A stretch of 64,000 bases of DNA from Cupriavidus taiwanensis LMG 19424 (GCF_000069785.1 NC_010528.1:124001-188000), one strand, 5' to 3'. Shown: positions 18,588-29,098, numbered from the stretch's first letter. Numbers and translations are program-made. Notes: a model not told the origin generated them from the sequence alone.

Positions 18588-18751
18588 CATGTCCGTGCGT
18601 TTCCACCTGCCACATCCCGGTAAGGCTCGTAAGCATTGGTAAGCCCGCTGGCCGGCGTGGCCGGGCAATGCGACCCTTGCGCACCTTGACGGTCGATTGA
18701 CCGGTGCGGGAGCCACCGCATCCCCCTCAACCCACTGGCAGGAGAAATCAC

Positions 18752-19045
18752 ATGGTCCATTACAAGACCCGCCGGGTGGTGCTCGCCACGGGCGGCCTGC
18801 TCGCCGCGCTGGCCGCGGCCACGGCCTTCCTTTGCATCCGTCCGGCCACGCCGGCGGCCGAAGCCGCGCAATCGGGCACCATCGGCGCGGCGGCCGCCGC
18901 GGCGGCGACACTGGCGCTGGATTCGGGCGCGCTGTTTACGCTGGCGGACCGCCATGCCGGCGACGCCATGCGCATTGCCGACAGCGGCACGCCGCCGGAC
19001 GGCGCCGACGGCCTCGACTGGGACTACGTCCAGCTGCGCCTGTAA
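18752..19045 (+). CDS. Hypothetical exported or membrane-anchored small protein
   Basis: This 97-residue protein of unknown function has an N-terminal hydrophobic segment (about 9-30) that could be a signal peptide or anchor, an Ala-rich stretch (GAAAAAAATLAL), and a C-terminal part with acidic residues and DWDYVQLRL. ATG 18752 has a good AGGAGA site, so the gene is likely real. No domain is recognised. Confidence 0.6.
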   Translation: MVHYKTRRVVLATGGLLAALAAATAFLCIRPATPAAEAAQSGTIGAAAAAAATLALDSGALFTLADRHAGDAMRIADSGTPPDGADGLDWDYVQLRL

Positions 19046-19062
19046 GGCGGCGCCATGCCTCG

Positions 19063-19104
19063 CCAATGCAAAAGGCCGCGCACGTGCGCGGCCTTTTGCA
19101 TTGG
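19063..19104. terminator. Bidirectional terminator, perfect 42-bp palindrome
   Basis: A perfect 21+21 bp inverted repeat is centred at 19083/19084, reading CCAATGCAAAAGGCCGCGCAC into its exact complement. It carries A/T tracts inside both arms and can terminate both the small gene ending at 19045 and regA ending at 19123. Confidence 0.85.
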
Positions 19105-19122
19105 GGGGCGCGTTCAGCGCGT

Positions 19123-19734
19123 TCAGCGTGATACCGGCCGCTTGCCCAGCTTGCGCTGCAAGGTGCGCCGGTGCATGTTCAGCGCGCGCGCGGTGGCGGA
19201 GATATTGCCGCCATGCTCGGCCAGCACGCGCTGGATGTGTTCCCATTCCAGCCGCGCCACTGACAGCGGCACCGGCTCTTCCAGCGCGGCCTGCGCCGCG
19301 TCTTCCGACACGCCCGCCATCAGCGCGGTCAGGATCGAATCGACATTGGCCGGCTTGGCCAGGTATTCGTCGGCGCCCTGCTTGACCGCCGCCACCGCGG
19401 TGGCGATGCTGGCGTAGCCGGTCAGGATCAGGATGCGCGCGTCGGGCAGGGCCTGGCGCAGCGGCGCCACCAGCTGCAGCCCGGACTCGGCGGGCGCGGT
19501 GCTGCCGGCTTCGGGCGGCGGCTCCAGGTGCAGGTCCAGCGTGACGTAGGCAAAGTCGGTGCGCGCGGCCAGCGCCAGCGCGGTGCGGCCGTCGTGCGCC
19601 ACCGCCACGGCATAGCCGCGCCGCGTCAGCGCGCGCGCCAGCGTGCCGGCAAAGACTTCGTCATCGTCGATCACCAGGAAAGGCGTGCCCGCTGGTGCGG
19701 TGGCTTCGGGTACCGGGGTGAGGGCTTCGGTCAT
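19123..19734 (-). CDS. regA: RegA/PrrA-type response regulator
   Basis: The 203-residue protein has a receiver domain with acidic pocket IDDDE (22-26), phosphoacceptor Asp67 in VTLDLHL and conserved Lys in YLAKPANVDS, then a Fis-type helix-turn-helix (ISATARALNMHRRTLQRKLGKRP). This arrangement and the partner kinase with a GGATNPF motif identify the redox-responsive RegBA (PrrBA/ActSR) type, a global regulator of respiratory and carbon metabolism. Its start overlaps the kinase stop as ATGA. Confidence 0.87.
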   Translation of the reverse strand: MTEALTPVPEATAPAGTPFLVIDDDEVFAGTLARALTRRGYAVAVAHDGRTALALAARTDFAYVTLDLHLEPPPEAGSTAPAESGLQLVAPLRQALPDARILILTGYASIATAVAAVKQGADEYLAKPANVDSILTALMAGVSEDAAQAALEEPVPLSVARLEWEHIQRVLAEHGGNISATARALNMHRRTLQRKLGKRPVSR

Positions 19735-21125
19735 AAGGCAGAGGGCGCGGTGGCGGCAGGGGCCGCCGATGCGGAAAGCGTGGAGAGCGCTGGCAGGCGC
19801 AGTTCGGCGACGGTGCCGCCGCCCGGGCGGTCATGCCAGGCAAGTTCGCCGCCCATCTGACGGGCGGCGCTTTGTGCCAGGTACAGCCCGATGCCCTGGC
19901 CGCCATGCTGGCTGGCCACCGGGGTCTCGCCGAGCTGGCCGCGCAGCGCTTCGGGGATGCCGTCGCCGTGGTCGGCGACACGGAACGACAGCCACGGCGC
20001 GGTGTTGCCCGGCGCCATGGCGATCTGCAGCTGCAGCGGCTGCGCGCCGCGTCCGGCGGCCTGCTGGCTGCGCGCGGCATTGTCCAGCAGGATGGTCAGG
20101 ATCTGGCCCACGCGCGCGGTTTCCACCGCCTGTGCGCCGGCGCCCGGGGTGGCCACGGCCTGCAGGCTGGCGTTGGGATGGCGCAGCTGCCAGCGCTCGG
20201 CAAAGGCCGGCAGCCACCCGTCGATGCGCTGCGGCGCCAGCGTGGCCGGGTCTTCGCGCAGCCGCGCCAGGATCGAACGGCACAGCGCCAGCTGCTGTTC
20301 CATGGTCTGCAGGTCGGCCAGATAGCCGCTGATGGCGGTGGCGCCGCGGCCGGGGGCCGAGGCATCGGCGCGCAGTTCGCCGGCAATGACCGCCAGCGTG
20401 GCCAGGGGCGTGCCGATTTCATGCGCGACCGCGGCGGCCTGGCCGTTCAGGTCTTCGACGCGCGCTTCGCGCAGCAGCTGCTCGCGCGCCAGGTTCAGCT
20501 GCGCCTCGCGCTGGCGCAGCACGCCCGACAGGCGCGCCACGAACAGCGCGATCATCACCGCGCTGGCGACAAAATTCAGCCACATGCCGGCCAGGTGGTA
20601 GTTCACCGCGTTGTCCGGGTTGTGCAGGTCCAGCGGCACGTATTCGATCAGCAGCACCGTGTAGCAGGCCAGCGCATACAGCGCCAGCGCTATCACCTGG
20701 CGCCACGGCAGGATGGCCGCGGCGATCGCCAGCCCCGGCAGGTAGAACGAGACGAACGGGTTGGTCGCGCCACCGGTATAGAACAGGATCGCCGACAGCG
20801 CGGTCAGGTCCACCAGCAACTGGCCCATCAGCTCGGCCTCGCCGGGCGCGCTGTTGCGCCGCGTGTGCTGGCGCAGCCGCAGGCCGGTGAGCAGGTTGAA
20901 CAGCGCCTGCAGCCCCAGCACCACCAGCAGCGGCGCGTAAGGCAGGCGGATGCCGGCAATGGGCTCGCACACCAGCACGGTCAGCGCCTGTCCGCCCAGC
21001 AGCGCCCAGCGCAGCCAGAACAGCCGGCGCAGCGTCACCTGGCCATGGCGCGCCGAACTGCCGGCCGGCAAGGGCGACAGGAACGGGAAGTCAGGCAGGC
21101 GGGTCAGGGCTGGGGCGGGGCGCAT
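19731..21125 (-). CDS. regB: RegB/PrrB-type redox sensor histidine kinase
   Basis: The 464-residue membrane kinase has about six transmembrane segments (35-200), the quinone-binding heptapeptide GGATNPF at 118-124 between segments, the H-box AVAHEIGTPLATL with phosphorylated His235, a cysteine at about 282 (LALCRSILARL) in the place of the redox-active RegB cysteine, and a HATPase domain (LLDNAARS, GDGIPEAL, GGQGIGLYLAQS). It senses quinone redox state in known homologues. It is coupled to regA by a 4-bp overlap. Confidence 0.9.
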   Translation of the reverse strand: MRPAPALTRLPDFPFLSPLPAGSSARHGQVTLRRLFWLRWALLGGQALTVLVCEPIAGIRLPYAPLLVVLGLQALFNLLTGLRLRQHTRRNSAPGEAELMGQLLVDLTALSAILFYTGGATNPFVSFYLPGLAIAAAILPWRQVIALALYALACYTVLLIEYVPLDLHNPDNAVNYHLAGMWLNFVASAVMIALFVARLSGVLRQREAQLNLAREQLLREARVEDLNGQAAAVAHEIGTPLATLAVIAGELRADASAPGRGATAISGYLADLQTMEQQLALCRSILARLREDPATLAPQRIDGWLPAFAERWQLRHPNASLQAVATPGAGAQAVETARVGQILTILLDNAARSQQAAGRGAQPLQLQIAMAPGNTAPWLSFRVADHGDGIPEALRGQLGETPVASQHGGQGIGLYLAQSAARQMGGELAWHDRPGGGTVAELRLPALSTLSASAAPAATAPSAL

Positions 21126-21311
21126 GGCGCGAGTGTATCAATGCCGCCGCGGGGCGCCGGCGCGTGCGACACCTTGCCGCATTGGCTTGCCCCCGCGGCG
21201 GCTGCCAGACTGGCTGGTTGCGTGGTCGATCGCGCGCGCCCGGCGGCCATGCCGGGCGCAGGCAGGGCGGTCCTCGCCATGGTCTAATGTCTGCTTTCAG
21301 GAGAGCCTTTG

Positions 21312-21803
21312 ATGCAAGCGAAATTCCGCCCGGCCACGCTGGCCGCCACCTTTGCCCTGGCCGCCGCGCTGGCATCCGGCGCCGCGCTGGCGCAGGTCGA
21401 TGTCAGCAACGCCTGGGTGCGCGGCACGGTGCCGACCCAGACCGCTTCGGGCGCCTTCATGGTGCTGCACGCGCACGAGAACGCAAAGCTGGTCGGCGTC
21501 TCGTCGCCGGTGGCGTCGGCCGAACTGCATGAAATGAAGATGGAAGGCAACGTGATGCGCATGCGCCAGCTCAAGTCGCTGGACCTGCCCAAGATGCAGA
21601 ACGTCGAACTGAAGCCGGGCGGCTACCACGTGATGCTGATGGACCTGAAAGCGCAGCTCAAGCCCGGCGATACCGTGCCCATCACGCTGAAGATCGAGCA
21701 GGGCGGCAAGGTGATCGAGCAGAAGGTCACGGCCGAAGTGCGCAGCATGGTGCCGGGCGCGGCCAGCGGCGGCCACGCCGGCCACGGCGACCACAAGCAC
21801 TGA
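21312..21803 (+). CDS. PCu(A)C-type periplasmic copper chaperone
   Basis: The 163-residue protein has a signal peptide ending near AALA-QV (about 27) and the PCu(A)C fold. Copper ligands are visible in ELHEMKMEGNVMRMR and GGYHVMLMD, matching the family H/M pattern. The C-terminal tail (GGHAGHGDHKH) adds more histidines. The family delivers Cu(I) to cytochrome oxidase. ATG 21312 is preferred over the TTG just before it because AGGAG lies 8 nt upstream. It is divergent from regB, which may be functionally relevant to oxidase control. Confidence 0.9.
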   Translation: MQAKFRPATLAATFALAAALASGAALAQVDVSNAWVRGTVPTQTASGAFMVLHAHENAKLVGVSSPVASAELHEMKMEGNVMRMRQLKSLDLPKMQNVELKPGGYHVMLMDLKAQLKPGDTVPITLKIEQGGKVIEQKVTAEVRSMVPGAASGGHAGHGDHKH

Positions 21804-21828
21804 TCGGCGCCGGGCCAGCCGCGGGCCC

Positions 21829-22764
21829 TCAGCCACGCAAGCTGATCGGCTCGTCCGCTTCGGGGCTCGACGCCGCCGCCAGCACGCGCTCGCGCAGCCA
21901 GGCGTGGGCCGGATCGGCCTCGGTGCGTTCATGCCAGATCATGCTGAAGGTGAAGTCGTCGAGCGCGAACGGCGGCGCGAACACGGCGTAGCGCGGGTCG
22001 TCTTCCAGCGCGGCCAGGCTGCGCCGCGCGGTGGTCAGCACCAGGTTGGTCCCGGCGATCAGCGCCGGCGCCACGCTCCAGTGCGGCACCACGCAGGCGA
22101 TCTTGCGCCGGCCCCCCAGTTTGGCCACGGCCGTGTCGATCGCATCCATGCGTTCGCTGTGGGTGGCGACCAGCACGTGCGAGCGCGCCAGATAGGCCAC
22201 CTGGTCGAGCCGGCCGGTATCGCGCACCGTGGCGGCATCGACTGCGCAGGCATAGCTTTCGCGGAACAGCTCGGCCGACTGCACGCCTTCGGGCTGGTGG
22301 CTGAACACCCCCAGCGCCATGTCGATCTCGCCGTCGGCCACCTGCGCGGTCATGCCCTCGCGGCTGGCCTGCGACACCACCAGGTCGATATTGGGCGCGG
22401 CCTTGCGCACCGCGCGCAGCAGGCGCGGCAGCACCACCAGCGCGCCGTAGTCCGACATCGCCAGCCGGAAGCTGCGCCGCGCGGTCGCGGGCTGGAAGCC
22501 GCTCGGCCCCAGCAGGATGCGCACCTGCGCCAGCGCCTCGGCCAGCGGGCCAGACAGCTCGTGCGCGCGCGCGCTCAGCACCAGGCCGCCCTTGCCGCGC
22601 ACCAGGATCGGGTCGTCGAGCAGCTGCCGCAGCCGCCCGAGCGCGTGGCTGACCGCCGGCTGGCTCAGGTGCAGCCGCAGCGCGGCGCGGGAGATATGGC
22701 GCTCCGCCAGCAGTGCTTCCAGCACCACCAGCAGGTTGAGGTCGATTCCGCGTAGGCTATTCAT
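21829..22764 (-). CDS. LysR-family transcriptional regulator
   Basis: This is a 311-residue LTTR. The N-terminal helix-turn-helix (LNLLVVLEALLAERHISRAALRLHLSQPAVSHALGRLR, about 8-45) is followed by a periplasmic-binding-like effector domain. ATG 22764 gives the standard MNSLRGIDLNLL start. It is divergent from the DMT-type transporter gene at 22858, which is its likely target; the effector is unknown. Confidence 0.9.
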   Translation of the reverse strand: MNSLRGIDLNLLVVLEALLAERHISRAALRLHLSQPAVSHALGRLRQLLDDPILVRGKGGLVLSARAHELSGPLAEALAQVRILLGPSGFQPATARRSFRLAMSDYGALVVLPRLLRAVRKAAPNIDLVVSQASREGMTAQVADGEIDMALGVFSHQPEGVQSAELFRESYACAVDAATVRDTGRLDQVAYLARSHVLVATHSERMDAIDTAVAKLGGRRKIACVVPHWSVAPALIAGTNLVLTTARRSLAALEDDPRYAVFAPPFALDDFTFSMIWHERTEADPAHAWLRERVLAAASSPEADEPISLRG

Positions 22765-22857
22765 TCGGCGAATATTAAACGTATGAAAGCAGAATTGGAA
22801 ATTCGCAAAGCGATATTTCAAACTGCTGGCATCGCATCTTGCCCGATGGAGCGCGCC

Positions 22858-23418
22858 ATGTCAGGCACCCAGCTGTCGTTTTCGATCCCGGCATCGCTCT
22901 GGCTGCCGCTTGGCACCGCCGTGCTGGCCGGCGCCGCGATCCCGTTCCAGGCCGGGGCCAACGCCACGCTGGGGCGCATGCTTGGACATCCGCTCTCCGC
23001 CACGCTGGTGTCGCTGCTGGTGAGCCTGGTGGCGCTGCTGCCCGTGCTGTGGCTGATGCGGGTGCCGCTGCCGTCGCCGGCAGCACTGGCCCAGGCGCCT
23101 GCCTGGCTGTGGAGCGGGGGCGTGCTGGGGGTGTTTTATATCTCCGCCGCGCTGATCATGGCGCCCCGGCTGGGCGCCGCCGGCTTCATCGCCGCGGTGG
23201 TGGCCGGGCAGGTGCTGGCCGCGCTGCTGGTCGACCAGTTCGGCCTGGCCGGGTTTGCGGTGCGTGCGCTGACGCCGGCGCGGATCGCCGGCGCCGCGCT
23301 GATCGTGGCCGGGATGCTGGCGATGCAGTGGGACAGCGGCGCGGCGGCTGCGCCGGCGCGTCAGCCGACCGCTGGATCGGGGGCGGAAGCGGGAACGGGC
23401 GCGGAATCCGGCGCCTGA
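22858..23418 (+). CDS. DMT-superfamily transporter, YdcZ (DUF606) type
   Basis: The 186-residue protein has about five transmembrane helices and the short DMT repeat AGAAIPFQAGANATLGRMLGHPLSATLVS and GVFYISAALIMAPRLGAAGF typical of the DUF606/YdcZ family. ATG 22858 is chosen for its GGAG site; an ATG at 22846 has none. The C-terminal 58 bp overlap the oppositely oriented CWC gene. The substrate is unknown. Confidence 0.85.
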   Translation: MSGTQLSFSIPASLWLPLGTAVLAGAAIPFQAGANATLGRMLGHPLSATLVSLLVSLVALLPVLWLMRVPLPSPAALAQAPAWLWSGGVLGVFYISAALIMAPRLGAAGFIAAVVAGQVLAALLVDQFGLAGFAVRALTPARIAGAALIVAGMLAMQWDSGAAAAPARQPTAGSGAEAGTGAESGA

Positions 23419-23621
23419 CTGGCCTGTCTCCGGTCTGCCAGGCAGGCCGGGCACAGGCAGTGCTGGCCCGGCACGATCTGCCGCGCAGGCAGCAGCGGCT
23501 GGCTGGCGCACCAGCACTCGGGCAACCCCGCCACATAACCGCAGACGAAGCCGGCGCCGCAGCGGCTGCAATGTTCGACCGGGCGCAGCTGGCCGGTCAG
23601 CACCGCTGCGGCGTCGCTCAT
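23361..23621 (-). CDS. Cysteine-rich CWC family protein
   Basis: This 86-residue protein has the CWC pattern: CSRCGAGFVCG, LPECWCASQ and HCLCPACL, with nine cysteines in the first two thirds. It is probably a small metal-binding protein; no function is established. Its 3' end overlaps the 3' end of the DMT gene by 58 bp in the opposite orientation. Confidence 0.8.
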   Translation of the reverse strand: MSDAAAVLTGQLRPVEHCSRCGAGFVCGYVAGLPECWCASQPLLPARQIVPGQHCLCPACLADRRQASQAPDSAPVPASAPDPAVG

Positions 23622-24875
<1,254 letters not shown>

Positions 24876-24947
24876 GCGGAGCCCCGGGGCGGCGCCGGCC
24901 ACGGCCGGACGTCCCGGCATATCCCATCACCCTCCGAGTTGTCCGGC

Positions 24948-25898
24948 GTGCCTTCCAGTCTTCCCGCTCCGCGCCGTGTCCGCGCTCGCCTCTGCCGCCG
25001 TCCCGCGGGGAATACCTCGGGCGGCACGGTCTGGCTGTTCGATCTCGACAACACGCTGCACGACGCCTCGCATGCGATCTTCCCGGCGATCAACCGGCTG
25101 ATGACCGCCTACGTCGCGCGCGTGCTCGGCTGCGACGAGGCCACCGCCAGCCGCGTGCGCGTGGACTACTGGCAGCGCTACGGCGCCACGCTGCTCGGCA
25201 TGATCCGCCACCACGGCGTGGATCCGGCGGATTTCCTGCGCGCCGCCCATGAATTCCCGGCGCTGGCCGACATGGTGCGGGTCCGGCGCGGGCTGGCCGC
25301 GCACCTGCGGCGCCTGCCCGGGCGCAAGATCCTGGTCACCAATGCGCCGCAGGACTACGCCCGCGCCGTGCTCGAAATCGCCGGCATCCGGCATTGCTTC
25401 GAGCGCGTGGTGGCGATCGAGCAGATGTGGGTGCACGGCCACCTGCGGCCCAAGCCGGACCGCCGCATGCTGCGCCGGCTGCTGGCGCAGGCGCGCATCG
25501 CGCCGCATCGCGCGGTGCTGGTGGAAGACACCGTGTCGCATCTCAAGCGCTACGCCGGCACCGGCATCCGCACCGCATGGGTGACGGGCTACCTGCGCAC
25601 GGTCGCGCCCTCGCGTCCGCACGTGGTGCCGGCCGCGCCGGCCGCCGGACATGACGACGGCAGCCGCCGCGACGCCGCGGTGCGCTCGACGCTGCAGGCC
25701 GAGGACCGCAGCCACGCCGCCCACGCCGTGCAGGAGCGCTCGGTGACGCTGGTGGCCGCCGAGACCCAGGCGCCGCAGGCGCAGCCCGACAATGTGCCGC
25801 GGGTGCGTGCCCGCGTGCCGAACCGGCCTGCCTATGTGGACATAAAAGTACAATCGATGCATCAACTCCAACGACGAATGCGGAGAACCGGGTCATGA
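24948..25898 (+). CDS. HAD-superfamily pyrimidine 5'-nucleotidase
   Basis: The ~316-residue protein has HAD motif [11 protein letters not shown], motif II VTNAPQ and motif III with KPD / [15 protein letters not shown], the pattern of YjjG/SDT1-like pyrimidine 5'-nucleotidases. The cap has a [10 protein letters not shown] segment. The start is uncertain: neither GTG 24948 nor TTG 24939 has a clear ribosome site, and no ATG precedes motif I. Residues after about 230 form an Ala/Gln/Arg-rich tail not needed for the HAD fold. The stop overlaps slmA by ATGA. Confidence 0.82.
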   Translation: MPSSLPAPRRVRARLCRRPAGNTSGGTVWLFDLDNTLHDASHAIFPAINRLMTAYVARVLGCDEATASRVRVDYWQRYGATLLGMIRHHGVDPADFLRAAHEFPALADMVRVRRGLAAHLRRLPGRKILVTNAPQDYARAVLEIAGIRHCFERVVAIEQMWVHGHLRPKPDRRMLRRLLAQARIAPHRAVLVEDTVSHLKRYAGTGIRTAWVTGYLRTVAPSRPHVVPAAPAAGHDDGSRRDAAVRSTLQAEDRSHAAHAVQERSVTLVAAETQAPQAQPDNVPRVRARVPNRPAYVDIKVQSMHQLQRRMRRTGS

Positions 25899-26569
25899 CG
25901 CAAAGCAACGGGCGCGAACCAGAGGCGGTCATCACGGGCAGCGCGCAGGGCAGCGAACCGGACGCCGACCAGCAGCCGGCCATGCCGGCGCGCAAGCGTC
26001 CGCGGCCCGGCGAGCGCCGCGTGCAGATCCTGCAGACGCTGGCCACCATGCTGGAACACCCGCGCGGGGAAAAGATCACCACCGCGGCGCTGGCCGCGCG
26101 CCTGAGCGTGTCCGAGGCGGCGCTGTACCGCCATTTCGCCAGCAAGGCGCAGATGTACGAGGGGCTGATCGGCTTTATCGAGCAGACCGTGTTCGGCCTG
26201 ATCAACCAGATCACCGACAAGGAAGAGCACGGCCTGCGCCAGGCCCACGCCATCGTGCGCATGCTGTTGTCCTTCGCGGAAAAAAACCCGGGCATGACGC
26301 GCGTGCTGACCGGCGAGGCGCTGGTGGGCGAGCACGAGCGGCTGCAGGAACGCATCAACCAGGTAGTGGACCGCATCGAGGCTTCGCTGCGCCAGTGCCT
26401 GAAGGTGGCGGTGACCCAGGCTGCCTTTCCGGCCGATGCCGATATTCCCGCGCGCGCAGCGCTGATCATGGCGGCGGTGCAGGGCCAGTGGCACCGTTAT
26501 GCCAAGAGCGGTTTCCGCAAGTCGCCGTCGGACCATGCCGAGTCGCATCTGCGCGTGCTGCTGGCCTGA
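25895..26569 (+). CDS. slmA: Nucleoid occlusion factor SlmA
   Basis: This TetR-fold DNA-binding inhibitor of FtsZ assembly over the nucleoid has 224 residues, with a disordered N-terminus, the helix-turn-helix [37 protein letters not shown], and the effector domain ending [14 protein letters not shown], all typical of SlmA. It is translationally coupled to the 5'-nucleotidase gene, an arrangement conserved in related bacteria (argB-nucleotidase-slmA). Confidence 0.94.
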   Translation: MTQSNGREPEAVITGSAQGSEPDADQQPAMPARKRPRPGERRVQILQTLATMLEHPRGEKITTAALAARLSVSEAALYRHFASKAQMYEGLIGFIEQTVFGLINQITDKEEHGLRQAHAIVRMLLSFAEKNPGMTRVLTGEALVGEHERLQERINQVVDRIEASLRQCLKVAVTQAAFPADADIPARAALIMAAVQGQWHRYAKSGFRKSPSDHAESHLRVLLA

Positions 26570-26570
26570 A

Positions 26571-26600
26571 TGCAACCTGCCGGGCCGATTGCTCTATAAT
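26571..26600 (+). promoter_or_regulatory. metX promoter
   Basis: A perfect TATAAT -10 lies at 26595-26600, with TGCAAC at 26571-26576 in the -35 region (18-bp spacer, poor match to TTGACA). The predicted start, about 26607, falls at the first base of the SAM-II element. The metK promoter has the same two hexamers. Confidence 0.65.
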
Positions 26601-26607
26601 TGCCCGG

Positions 26608-26696
26608 TCGCGCCGATTTGATGACTGGCTTGCGGGCGCGCGGCGGCCACGGACCTGGGTCCTGGGGCCTGCCACTATAAATGCGGCTAAAGAGGT
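26608..26696 (+). promoter_or_regulatory. SAM-II riboswitch with an inserted hairpin, upstream of metX
   Basis: The 5' half CGCGCC-GATTT...CTTGCGGGCGCG forms P1 and its loop, and the 3' half ATAAATGCGGCTAAAGAGG (26677-26695) supplies the pseudoknot strand. Both match the SAM-II (SAM-alpha) consensus, including the GATTT and GCTAAA segments that contact SAM. Between them, about 26641-26673, an additional hairpin (GGCGGCC / GGCCTGCC with an inner GGACC/GGTCC) replaces the short spacer of the minimal class. It precedes metX and an intrinsic terminator at 26769-26817, so it probably represses by transcription termination. Confidence 0.88.
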
Positions 26697-26768
26697 TGGG
26701 TCGGCGCCCCATGCCACCACGGCAGTGGATGGCGCCGGCAGCGGAATCCCGCAAGGAATCCAGCGAAT

Positions 26769-26817
26769 CCCGACTTGGCTGCGACGCTTGATACGCAAAT
26801 GCCGGTCGGGTTTTTTT
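26769..26817 (+). terminator. Attenuator terminator in the metX leader
   Basis: CCCGAC at 26769-26774 pairs with GTCGGG at 26805-26810. The stem is extended by TTGGC/GCC and an inner GCG/CGC, and is followed by seven T (26811-26817). It stands 28 nt before the metX ATG, downstream of the riboswitch. A second GTCGG at 26700-26704 could compete for the 5' arm as antiterminator (inference). Confidence 0.8.
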
Positions 26818-26844
26818 ATGCCCGTTCGCCACGGGCCGGATTCC

Positions 26845-28026
26845 ATGACTGATGTCGCCCTGCCGACCGCCGCGCCTGCCGCGTTCGACCTGCCGCCCGA
26901 TTCGGTCGGCGTGGTCGCACCGCAGCGCATGCACTTTGCCGAGCCGCTGAAGCTGCGCAATGGCTCGTCCATCGCCGGCTACGACCTGATGGTCGAGACC
27001 TACGGCACGCTCAATGCGGACCGCTCCAACGCGGTGCTGGTCTGCCATGCGCTGAACGCCTCGCACCATGTCGCCGGGGTCTATGCCGACGACCGGCGCA
27101 ACGTGGGCTGGTGGGACAACATGGTTGGCCCCGGCAAGCCGCTCGATACCAACCGCTTCTTCGTCATCGGCATCAACAACCTGGGCTCGTGCTTCGGCTC
27201 GACCGGGCCGATGAGCCTGAACCCGGCCACCGGCGCCCCGTATGGCGCGGCGTTCCCGGTGGTCACGGTGGAAGACTGGGTCAATGCGCAGGCGCGCGTG
27301 GCCGACGCGTTCGGCATCACGCAATTTGCCGCGGTGATGGGCGGCAGCCTGGGCGGCATGCAGGCGGTGGCCTGGAGCCTGATGTACCCCGACCGCCTGC
27401 GCCATTGCATCGTGATCGCGTCCACGCCCAAGCTGTCGGCGCAGAATATCGCCTTCAACGAAGTGGCGCGCAGCGCCATCCTGTCGGACCCGGATTTCCA
27501 CGGCGGCAACTACTACGCGCATGGGGTCAAGCCCAAGCGCGGCTTGCGCGTGGCACGCATGATCGGCCATATCACCTATCTGTCCGACGAGGACATGGCC
27601 GAGAAATTCGGCCGCGAGCTCAAGAGCGAGGACATCCGCTTCTCGTTCGACGTCGAGTTCCAGGTCGAGAGCTACCTGCGCTACCAGGGCGACAAGTTTG
27701 CCGAGTACTTCGACGCCAACACCTACTTGCTGATCACGCGCGCGCTCGACTACTTCGATCCCGCGCTGGCCCATGGCGGCGACCTGACGCGTGCGATGGC
27801 GCAGACCCAGGCCAGCTTCCTGGTGGCGAGCTTCGGCACCGACTGGCGTTTCGCCCCCAGCCGCAGCCGCGAGCTGGTCAAGGCGCTGCTGGACAACAAG
27901 CGCCCGGTCTCGTACGCCGAGATCGACGCGCCGCACGGCCACGATGCCTTCCTGCTCGACGACCCGCGCTACCACAACCTGATGCGCGCCTACTACGACC
28001 GCATCGCGGAGGAGATCGGCGCATGA
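26845..28026 (+). CDS. metX: Homoserine O-acyltransferase
   Basis: MetX acylates homoserine at the entry to methionine synthesis; proteobacterial MetX of this type usually uses succinyl-CoA. The 393-residue alpha/beta hydrolase-fold protein has the nucleophile Ser in [11 protein letters not shown], the [14 protein letters not shown] oxyanion region, and the Asp-His end [17 protein letters not shown] 26845 is chosen because the upstream in-frame ATG at 26818 abuts the terminator T-run. The stop overlaps metW by ATGA. Confidence 0.95.
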   Translation: MTDVALPTAAPAAFDLPPDSVGVVAPQRMHFAEPLKLRNGSSIAGYDLMVETYGTLNADRSNAVLVCHALNASHHVAGVYADDRRNVGWWDNMVGPGKPLDTNRFFVIGINNLGSCFGSTGPMSLNPATGAPYGAAFPVVTVEDWVNAQARVADAFGITQFAAVMGGSLGGMQAVAWSLMYPDRLRHCIVIASTPKLSAQNIAFNEVARSAILSDPDFHGGNYYAHGVKPKRGLRVARMIGHITYLSDEDMAEKFGRELKSEDIRFSFDVEFQVESYLRYQGDKFAEYFDANTYLLITRALDYFDPALAHGGDLTRAMAQTQASFLVASFGTDWRFAPSRSRELVKALLDNKRPVSYAEIDAPHGHDAFLLDDPRYHNLMRAYYDRIAEEIGA

Positions 28027-28634
28027 ACGCCCTGGCCAATCCCAATATCCTGGCGCTGCGCCCCGACTTCCGCGCGATTGCGCGCTGGATCGAACCCAAC
28101 TCCACCGTGCTCGACCTGGGCTGCGGCGATGGCAGCCTGCTGCGCGTGCTGCAGGACGAGCTCGACGTGCAGGCCTACGGCATCGAGATCCGCGACGAAG
28201 GCGTGCTGGCCTGCGCGCAGAAAGGCGTGCATGTCATCCAGCAGAACCTGGAGGGCGGGCTGGCGCTGTTCGAGGACAAGAGCTTCGACACGGTGATCCT
28301 GTCGCAGACGCTGCAGACCATCCACAACACCGCGCAGGTGCTGCGCGACACGCTGCGGGTGGGGCGCGAATGCATCGTCTCGTTCCCCAACTTCGGCTAC
28401 TGGCCGCACCGGCTGTCGGTGTTCCGCGGCCGCATGCCGGTGTCGGAGTCTCTGCCTTACCAGTGGTACAACACCCCCAACGTGCGCGTGCTGACGATCA
28501 GCGACTTCGAGGCGCTGGCGCCCAAGGTCGGCCTGCGCGTGATCGATCGCGTCGTGATGCACGAGGGCGTGACCGTCAGCTGGGGCGTCAACTGGCGCGG
28601 CAGCCTGGCGGTGTACCGGGTCTGCGCGGCCTGA
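28023..28634 (+). CDS. metW: Methionine biosynthesis protein MetW
   Basis: The 203-residue class I methyltransferase-fold protein has the glycine loop [25 protein letters not shown] and [11 protein letters not shown], which are diagnostic for MetW. It is needed together with MetX for homoserine acylation in several proteobacteria; its own catalytic activity is not settled. It is coupled to metX by a 4-bp overlap and therefore falls under the same riboswitch. Confidence 0.95.
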   Translation: MNALANPNILALRPDFRAIARWIEPNSTVLDLGCGDGSLLRVLQDELDVQAYGIEIRDEGVLACAQKGVHVIQQNLEGGLALFEDKSFDTVILSQTLQTIHNTAQVLRDTLRVGRECIVSFPNFGYWPHRLSVFRGRMPVSESLPYQWYNTPNVRVLTISDFEALAPKVGLRVIDRVVMHEGVTVSWGVNWRGSLAVYRVCAA

Positions 28635-28647
28635 ACGGAATCGCGGC

Positions 28648-29076
28648 CTACCCCGGCAGCGCGCCGGCCCGGTACTGCGCCGCGAATTCCGCCGACGGCG
28701 GGATTGGCTTGATGATGTCGATCAGCACGCCGTTGGGATCCGCGGTAATGAAGTGCCGCTGGCCGAAGGCTTCGTCGCGCAGCGGCTGCACGATCGGCAG
28801 CCCTGCCGTGCGCAGCCGGTCATGGATGGCATCCGGATCTTCCACCTCGAAGTTCAGCAGCAGCCCCTGCGCGCGCTGGCCGCGCGCCGGCGCGGGGATG
28901 GTCTCGTGGCTGCCGTCGAGCACGGCGATGTTGACCGTGGGATCGTCCGCCAGCTGCAGGTGCACGTACCAATCGCTGGTGAACAACGCTGTGAAACCGA
29001 AATGCTGTTGATAGAACGCGGCCGTCCCGGCCACGTCGGCGGTCATGATGACCGGGTTATAGCTGGTGACTTTCAT
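28648..29076 (-). CDS. VOC-family (glyoxalase/dioxygenase fold) protein
   Basis: This 142-residue VOC protein has paired beta-alpha-beta modules: N-terminal [23 protein letters not shown] and C-terminal [23 protein letters not shown] metal-binding His/Glu set is only partly evident. It is divergent from a TetR regulator across 65-85 bp that contain two related palindromes, so it is probably repressed by that regulator. The substrate is unknown. Confidence 0.85.
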   Translation of the reverse strand: MKVTSYNPVIMTADVAGTAAFYQQHFGFTALFTSDWYVHLQLADDPTVNIAVLDGSHETIPAPARGQRAQGLLLNFEVEDPDAIHDRLRTAGLPIVQPLRDEAFGQRHFITADPNGVLIDIIKPIPPSAEFAAQYRAGALPG

Positions 29077-29098
29077 GCGGTGACTCCTGGTTTAAAAT

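Noticed and set aside
26818..26844. Alternative metX start at ATG 26818
   Set aside because: It abuts the terminator T-run with no ribosome site, and the extra residues are not conserved in MetX.
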